11,097 nucleotides of DNA. Origin: an uncultured Kineosporia sp. (GTDB lineage Bacteria; Actinomycetota; Actinomycetes; Actinomycetales; Kineosporiaceae). The notes beneath the pieces were generated by a model. It was given only the letters and a program-made list of their open reading frames with translations. It was not told the origin of the DNA and searched no databases. Below are positions 7,455-11,097 of this stretch, in pieces. Where the stretch lies: contig CALMAR010000461.1 in assembly GCA_937859855.1 (NCBI GenBank), positions 1-11,097 of the forward strand, written 5' to 3'. The stretch's first letter is position 1, and the number at the start of each line of letters is the position of its first letter. Position numbers and translations under genes: made by a program.

Positions 7455-7587
7455 GTCGGTTGGGTGACCTCTCTTGTCCCGGCTCACCGGAGCGGAGCGT
7501 TGCTTCACGTGAGGACGGCGAGTCGGCTGCTGAGCCGCCTTCGGGGCGGGAGTCATGTCGTGGTGTTGCAGGGGCGTAACAAGAAGG

Positions 7588-7616
7588 AAGCTATCTCCTG
7601 ATGGACGTAATGTCCA
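7588..7616 (-). promoter_or_regulatory. Candidate promoter for the leftward iolB operon
   Basis: On the minus strand TGGACA (7616-7611; five of six matches to TTGACA) is followed after exactly 17 nt by TAGCTT (7593-7588; three of six matches to TATAAT). The -35 box lies inside the palindrome, so a repressor bound there would block it. The -10 is weak, and transcription start mapping would be needed to confirm it. Confidence 0.35.
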
Positions 7617-7627
7617 CTAGGTGATAG
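7591..7627. promoter_or_regulatory. 37-bp interrupted palindrome, probable operator
   Basis: The left arm CTATCTCCTGATGGAC (7591-7606) and right arm GTCCACTAGGTGATAG (7612-7627) flank a 5-nt centre GTAAT. The arms are complementary at 13 of 16 positions. The inner five (TGGAC/GTCCA) and outer five (CTATC/GATAG) pair perfectly, as does a middle CCT/AGG. It lies midway between the two divergent operons and overlaps promoter-like boxes on both strands. This is the expected form of a binding site for a dimeric or tetrameric regulator of both operons. The regulator gene is not in the window, so its family (GntR, LacI, ROK and others are possible) is unknown. Confidence 0.68.
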
Positions 7628-7630
7628 AAA
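7602..7630 (+). promoter_or_regulatory. Candidate promoter for the rightward oxidoreductase-transketolase operon
   Basis: On the plus strand TGGACG (7602-7607; four of six matches to TTGACA) is followed after 17 nt by TAGAAA (7625-7630; four of six matches to TATAAT). It mirrors the candidate leftward promoter and both -35 boxes sit in the core of the palindrome. Both boxes are weak matches. Confidence 0.33.
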
Positions 7631-7749
7631 TGTTTCCGTCACCGCATCGCGGCGTCCCGTGAGGTCGTCGTCCACGGCCACCGAGCGCCAGCGCTGGGGC
7701 GGCCTGCGCAGCATCTAGGAACGGGCCCCAATCCCTGGGAGAGTCACCG

Positions 7750-8934
7750 ATGACCTTGCACCCCGCCACCTCCTCGGTGCCCGAGCTCGGCGTGGCCATG
7801 ATCGGTAGCGGCTTGATGGCCAAGTCGCACACCATGGGCTACCGCAACGTGGAGAGCGTCTACGGCAGCACGCCATTCCGCCCGCGGTTCGAGGTTCTGG
7901 CCGATGCCAAGGACGACCTGGCCAGAAACGGGGCGACGTCACTGGGCTACGCCCGCTGGACGACGGACTGGCGTGAGGCGGTGACGGATCCGGCGGTCGA
8001 CGTCGTGGACATCGTCACCCCGAACTTCCTGCACAAGGAGATCGCGATGGCGGCCATCGCCGCCCGCAAACACGTGTACTGCGAGAAGCCGCTGGCGCTG
8101 AGCGCCGCGGACGCGCAGGAGATGTACGAGGCGGCTGAAGCGGCTGGCGTGAAGACCATGGTCGGCTTCAACTACCTGCGCAATCCTGCGATCGCCGAGG
8201 CCCGGCGGCTGATCGCGGACGGCGTCCTGGGCGACATCTGGACTTTCCAGGGCCGCTTCGTTCTCGACGCCTGCAGCGATCCGGATGTCCCGTTCACGTG
8301 GCGCTTCGAGCGGAAACTCGCGGGCACCGGCGCCCTCGGCGACCTCGGCGCCCACATCATCTCGCTGGCTCAGGTCCTGGTGGGACCGATCACGTCGGTG
8401 GTGGGACTCAGCCGAACGTTCATCACCAGCCGGCCCGAGCCGACGGGAGTGTTCGGTTACGGCAGCGGGGCCGACCTGGATGCACCGCGGCACGAGGTGG
8501 AGAACGACGACGCGACCACCTTCCTGATGCAGTTCGCCTCCGGCGCCAGCGGCCACATCGAGGCCTCGCGGGTCTCCACCGGGCGGACGTGGCACCAGAG
8601 CATCGAGCTGATCGGCAGCAAGGGCGCCCTGCAGTTCGTCCAGCAGGACATCCACACCCTGCGGCTCTACCTCACCGGCGACCCCGCGGACCGCAAGGGT
8701 TACAAGGAGATCGAACTCGGCCCCTCGCACGGCGATTACGGAGCGTTCTGGCCCTTCGCCGGCGTGCCCCTGGGCGTGCACGAGCTGAAAACGATCGAGG
8801 TGAATGAGCTGTTGCACGCCCTCGCCGAGGACCGGCGTCCGGACGGAGACTTCGAGGCCGGGTGGCGGGTGTCGCAGGTTCTCGACGCCGTCGAGCAGTC
8901 TGCGGCCGAACGTCGCTGGGTCGACATCTCCTAG
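7750..8934 (+). CDS. Gfo/Idh/MocA family oxidoreductase, probable cyclitol or sugar dehydrogenase
   Basis: This 394-aa NAD(P)-dependent dehydrogenase has an N-terminal Rossmann domain with MIGSGLMAKSH (17-27), VDIVTPNFLH (86-95) and the family lysine motif CEKPLALS (Lys113 in EKP). The C-terminal domain contains the catalytic pair Asp198 and His202 in GDLGAHIISL. It is about 55 residues longer than typical IolG proteins (around 335-340 aa). The insert region FGYGSGADLDAPRHEVENDD and tail WVDI recall the longer inosose/scyllo-inositol and levoglucosan dehydrogenase-type members. In this cluster oxidation of an inositol isomer, a methyl-inositol or another ring polyol is likely, but the substrate is not determined. 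The ATG at 7750 is preceded by GGGAGAG. It is the first gene of the rightward operon, 72 nt before the transketolase gene, and a second, IolG-like member lies downstream. Confidence 0.88.
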   Translation: MTLHPATSSVPELGVAMIGSGLMAKSHTMGYRNVESVYGSTPFRPRFEVLADAKDDLARNGATSLGYARWTTDWREAVTDPAVDVVDIVTPNFLHKEIAMAAIAARKHVYCEKPLALSAADAQEMYEAAEAAGVKTMVGFNYLRNPAIAEARRLIADGVLGDIWTFQGRFVLDACSDPDVPFTWRFERKLAGTGALGDLGAHIISLAQVLVGPITSVVGLSRTFITSRPEPTGVFGYGSGADLDAPRHEVENDDATTFLMQFASGASGHIEASRVSTGRTWHQSIELIGSKGALQFVQQDIHTLRLYLTGDPADRKGYKEIELGPSHGDYGAFWPFAGVPLGVHELKTIEVNELLHALAEDRRPDGDFEAGWRVSQVLDAVEQSAAERRWVDIS

Positions 8935-8988
8935 TCCTCATCCAGTGAACTCCGGCTCATTCAATGGTTCGTCACCCATGGCTCACGA

Positions 8989-9001
8989 TCTCGGAACGAG
9001 A
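8989..9001 (+). promoter_or_regulatory. Small hairpin at the transketolase ribosome site
   Basis: TCTCG (8989-8993), loop GAA, CGAGA (8997-9001) is a perfect 5-bp stem ending five nt before the ATG at 9007. The only purine-rich stretch that could serve as ribosome site (GAACGAGAA) lies in the loop and right arm, so the stem could dampen initiation. The rest of the 72-nt spacer (8935-9006) shows no promoter I can support. Confidence 0.3.
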
Positions 9002-9006
9002 ATCCC

Positions 9007-9942
9007 ATGACCACTCACAGCCGCGACGCCGCCCCAGTCACCAACGATCCCGAGACCCGTTCTGAGTTGCTCGAAATCGCGCAGCAGGGTCGCTGGCAAG
9101 TCATCAAGACCGTCGATCAGGCCAAGGCGGGACACATCGGCGGGTCGCTGTCGATGATGGATCTTCTGGTCAGTCTCTACTTCCAGGAGCTCCGGATCCG
9201 CCCGGAGGAGCCCGACTGGCCGGACCGGGACCGGTTCGTGTTGTCCAAGGGTCACGGCGCGCTCGGCCTCTACGCGGTGCTGGCCTTGCGTGGCTATTTC
9301 GATGTGGACGAACTGGCCACCTTCGACCAGGGCGACTCGCGCCTGCAAGGGCATCCCGACGTCACACGGCTCCCCGGCCTCGACGCTTCAACCGGCTCCC
9401 TGGGTCAGGGTCTGTCGCTCGGCGTGGGCCTGGCCCTCGGCGCTCGGCTCAACGAGCAGGACTTCCACACGTGGGTACTGCTGGGCGACGGGGAGATCCA
9501 GGAGGGCATGGTGTGGGAGGCCGCTCAGGCGGCCGTCCGGTACCGGCTCACCAACCTGACGGCGATCATCGACCGCAACGGGCTGCAGCAGTTCGGGCTC
9601 CCCTCCGACGACCTTTCGCGGGCGAGCGACCGTGGTAATCGACGGGATCCGTGGGCCGGTCTGGATGTGGCGGCGGTGTTCACCGCCTTCGGCTGGCGTG
9701 TCTTCGAGTTCGACGGCCACGACTACGACGCCATCGCCGACGCCTACCGGAAGGCGCGCACCGCCGATGCGGCAGCCCAGCCGACCGCACTCATCGCACA
9801 CACCGTGAAGGGCAAGGGCGTTTCGTTGGCCGAGGGTGTCTACACCTGGCACAGCACGGTACTCACGGCCGATCAGGTCGATCAGGCCCGTGCCGATCTC
9901 CTCAACGAGGCAATGGACGACACGAAGGGTGACCCGGAATGA
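9007..9942 (+). CDS. Transketolase, N-terminal subunit (split transketolase)
   Basis: This 311-aa protein is the diphosphate-binding half of a two-subunit thiamine-diphosphate transketolase. It would transfer a two-carbon ketol group from a ketose donor to an aldehyde. Motifs in order are AGHIGGSLS (41-49), the DRFVLSKGHG segment with His83 (75-84), LQGHPD (113-118), STGSLGQGLS (128-137), the ThDP/metal motif GDGEIQEGMVWEA (160-172) closing with Asp189-Asn191, and HTVKGKGVS (265-273) followed by WHS. It lacks the pyrimidine domain, which the next gene supplies, so this is a natural split and not a truncation. The stop overlaps the partner's ATG (ATGA, 9939-9942). Ribosome site support at 9007 is weak. 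Split transketolases in catabolic operons often serve dedicated substrates, such as apulose 4-phosphate in D-apiose use. Here the inositol genes suggest a dedicated donor. Confidence 0.92.
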   Translation: MTTHSRDAAPVTNDPETRSELLEIAQQGRWQVIKTVDQAKAGHIGGSLSMMDLLVSLYFQELRIRPEEPDWPDRDRFVLSKGHGALGLYAVLALRGYFDVDELATFDQGDSRLQGHPDVTRLPGLDASTGSLGQGLSLGVGLALGARLNEQDFHTWVLLGDGEIQEGMVWEAAQAAVRYRLTNLTAIIDRNGLQQFGLPSDDLSRASDRGNRRDPWAGLDVAAVFTAFGWRVFEFDGHDYDAIADAYRKARTADAAAQPTALIAHTVKGKGVSLAEGVYTWHSTVLTADQVDQARADLLNEAMDDTKGDPE

Positions 9943-10886
9943 AGGCGATGCGCGATGTCTGGGGCGAGAAGCTGGTCGCCCTGGGTGATGCCGATCGGCG
10001 CACCGTCGTCCTGGACGGCGACCTCGCCAACTCCACCAAGGTTGACAAGTTCGCCGCCGCCCACCCTGACCGCTTCTTCCAGATGGGGATCGCCGAGCAG
10101 AACCTGATCGGTGTGGCCGCCGGCCTGGCCACCATGGGCTACGTCCCCTGGACGTCGTCCTTCACCGTCTTCTTCACCCACCGCGCCCTGGACCCGGTTC
10201 GAATGCTGGTGGCTCAGACGCACGCCAACGTGAGAATCGTCGGGTCCTACTCGGGTCTCCTGATCGGCGCAGTCGGCAAGACCCACCTGGACGTACAGGA
10301 CCTTGCCATCATGCGGGCCATGCCCGGCATGACCGTCCTGGCGCCGGCAGACGCCACTGAACTGCTGGCCATGATGGATTGGGCGACCGAGTATGACGGC
10401 CCGGTTTATCTGCGGATTGCACGCGACGCGGTCCCGGATTTGTTCGGTCCCGATTATGCATTCAGCCCCGGACGGATACACCGCCTTCGGGGCGGTGACG
10501 ACGTCACCTTGATTTCGACCGGCCCCCAGACCGCGCGGACTCTGGCCGCGGCCGAACTACTGGCCGACTCCGGGATACAGGCGGCGGTGCTGCATGTGCC
10601 CTCTCTCAAGCCATTGGACGACGACGCGCTCCGAGAGGCGGTCGGTGACTCGCGGCTCGTCGTCACCGCGGAGGAGCACTCCGTCATCGGCGGCCTGGGC
10701 GGCCTGGTCGCCGAGGTGGTCACCGGCCGGCCCGGAGCGCCGCGGATCGAGCGGATCGGCCTGGACGACACGTGGGGTGAGTCCGCCGGCAACGACTTCC
10801 TGCTGGACAAGCACGGCCTGTCGGCCGGGCGGATCGCGGAGCGCGTCGGCTCCGTACTGAAGGAGACACCATGCGTCTCGGCCTGA
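9939..10886 (+). CDS. Transketolase, C-terminal subunit (split transketolase)
   Basis: This is the 315-aa partner of the preceding subunit. Residues 1-165 form the pyrimidine-binding domain, with the catalytic/activating Glu53 in QMGIAEQNLIG and the ketose-handling loops SSFTVFFTHRALDPVR and GSYSGLLIGAVGKTHLDVQDLAIMR. Residues about 180-310 are the transketolase C-terminal domain (VTLISTGPQTARTLAAAELL). Length and motif spacing match split transketolase C-subunits; DXS and the E1 beta subunits of 2-oxoacid dehydrogenases share the fold, but GIAEQN plus the N-subunit sequence favours transketolase. The start overlaps the N-subunit stop by 4 nt (ATGA), giving equal amounts by coupling. The last 16 nt overlap the iolG-like start at 10871. 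The natural donor is unknown; 2-deoxy-5-keto-D-gluconate is proposed from context. Confidence 0.92.
   Translation: MKAMRDVWGEKLVALGDADRRTVVLDGDLANSTKVDKFAAAHPDRFFQMGIAEQNLIGVAAGLATMGYVPWTSSFTVFFTHRALDPVRMLVAQTHANVRIVGSYSGLLIGAVGKTHLDVQDLAIMRAMPGMTVLAPADATELLAMMDWATEYDGPVYLRIARDAVPDLFGPDYAFSPGRIHRLRGGDDVTLISTGPQTARTLAAAELLADSGIQAAVLHVPSLKPLDDDALREAVGDSRLVVTAEEHSVIGGLGGLVAEVVTGRPGAPRIERIGLDDTWGESAGNDFLLDKHGLSAGRIAERVGSVLKETPCVSA
10860..10865 (+). promoter_or_regulatory. Strong ribosome binding site for the iolG-like gene
   Basis: AAGGAG lies five nt before the ATG at 10871 and sits inside the end of the transketolase C-subunit gene. It fixes the start of the truncated dehydrogenase and shows a 16-nt gene overlap. 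Confidence 0.75.
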
Positions 10887-11050
10887 TCGGTGCGGGTCGG
10901 ATCGGCGCATTTCACGCCGAGACCCTGACCCAGCTGCCGGTGGTGGATTCACTGGTGGTCACGGACCCGGTGGCTGCCGCGACCAGGGCGGTGGTCGACA
11001 GGCTCGGTGCCGAATCGGCCGACTCCCCCGCTGCCCTCCTGGCCGCCGCG
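10871..11050 (+). CDS. iolG: Inositol 2-dehydrogenase (Gfo/Idh/MocA family), N-terminal fragment
   Basis: About 60 codons are readable before the sequence degrades. The protein begins MRLGLIGAGRIGAFHAETL, which has the GAGRIG dinucleotide-binding loop with the RIG(A)xHAETL continuation typical of IolG and close relatives, followed by VVTDPVAAAT (second strand and cofactor-selecting Asp) and GAESADSPAALLAA. IolG oxidises myo-inositol to scyllo-inosose with NAD+ as the entry step of the pathway. The catalytic part is not in the window, so the substrate rests on this N-terminus and on iolB/iolD in the cluster. The start has an ideal AAGGAG and overlaps the transketolase gene. It is the second Gfo/Idh/MocA enzyme of this operon. 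Reading beyond 11050 is unreliable. Confidence 0.75.
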
Positions 11051-11051
11051 C

Positions 11052-11097
11052 GGGGGGGGGGGGGGGAGAGCCCCCCCCCCCCCCCCCCCACCCCCCC
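11052..11097. repeat. Poly-G/poly-C low-complexity end, probable sequencing or assembly artefact
   Basis: Fifteen G (11052-11066), then AGAG, then nineteen C (11071-11089), an A and seven C. The G and C runs are complementary and make a fold-back. They interrupt a well-formed coding sequence at the very end of the window. This pattern fits dark-cycle poly-G reads or a fold-back at a contig end far better than real genome sequence. Confidence 0.85.

Larger units (their letters stand above)
7455..7749. promoter_or_regulatory. Divergent intergenic control region between iolB and the oxidoreductase gene
   Basis: These 295 bp separate the two diverging operons and should hold both promoters and the operator. 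The centre (7591-7627) is a 37-bp interrupted palindrome described separately. Towards the rightward gene there is a perfect 10-bp palindrome CCAGCGCTGG (7688-7697), a second one CTGCGCAG (7704-7711), and a wider inverted repeat TGGGGC (7695-7700) with GCCCCA (7725-7730), so the rightward leader could fold. Towards iolB, 7455-7556 is an open extension of the iolB frame, which I treat as leader. I see no RNA gene, riboswitch core or regulator gene here. Confidence 0.7.

Noticed and set aside
6267..7601. A 444-codon plus-strand open frame opposite iolB and the iolD start
   Set aside because: It is an antisense shadow of iolB; the iolB motifs are on the minus strand, and this frame has no recognisable domain.
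7939..8817. A 292-codon minus-strand frame opposite the Gfo/Idh/MocA gene
   Set aside because: It mirrors a confirmed gene, has no motifs and shows the composition typical of antisense frames in GC-rich DNA.
11052..11097. A natural homopolymer repeat or G-quadruplex element
   Set aside because: It lies exactly at the end of the sequence, interrupts a coding frame and pairs with itself, all of which point to an artefact.
1..11097. CRISPR array, tRNA or rRNA gene, insertion sequence or prophage
   Set aside because: I saw no spaced direct repeats, no cloverleaf-like sequence, no transposase or integrase and no terminal inverted repeats; the window is an ordinary catabolic gene cluster in that respect.

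Overview
The window is GC-rich and densely packed. Many genes overlap or nearly abut, GTG and TTG starts occur, and the solute-binding protein is a lipoprotein. This suggests a high-GC actinomycete (Actinomycetota), but I cannot name a genus. The last ~46 bases are a G-run followed by a C-run and look like a contig-end artefact, so the window probably ends where the assembly ends.

Layout. Two gene sets diverge from an intergenic control region (7455-7749) that holds a 37-bp interrupted palindrome. Leftward (minus strand), in transcription order: iolB (5-deoxy-glucuronate isomerase), iolD (trihydroxycyclohexane-dione hydrolase), a succinate-semialdehyde-dehydrogenase-like aldehyde dehydrogenase overlapping iolD by 4 nt (GTGA), then a CUT2-type sugar/polyol ABC importer (binding lipoprotein, permease, single-domain ATPase), then the start of a short-chain dehydrogenase that runs off the left edge. 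Rightward (plus strand): a 394-aa Gfo/Idh/MocA oxidoreductase, a two-subunit (split) transketolase whose genes overlap by ATGA, and the start of a second Gfo/Idh/MocA gene resembling iolG (inositol 2-dehydrogenase), cut by the right edge.

How the genes work together. The importer would bring in an inositol or related cyclic polyol. The Gfo/Idh/MocA enzymes would oxidise it to an inosose, IolE (not in the window) would dehydrate that, IolD would open the ring, and IolB would isomerise the product to 2-deoxy-5-keto-D-gluconate. The kinase IolC, aldolase IolJ and methylmalonate-semialdehyde dehydrogenase IolA are not in this window. Instead there is a split transketolase and an SSADH-like enzyme. 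2-Deoxy-5-keto-D-gluconate has a CH2OH-CO- end and the D-threo arrangement that transketolase needs in a donor. Removing its two-carbon end would leave 3-hydroxy-4-oxobutanoate (malic semialdehyde), a plausible substrate for the SSADH-like enzyme. The main hypothesis here is therefore a transketolase-based lower inositol pathway ending in malate. It is inference, and finding iolC/iolJ/iolA next door would weaken it.

Regulation. No regulator gene is present. The 37-bp palindrome covers symmetrical, weak promoter-like sequences on both strands and is the obvious operator. Perfect hairpins lie on both sides of the binding-protein gene and would allow its mRNA to be processed and stabilised separately from the rest of the operon.
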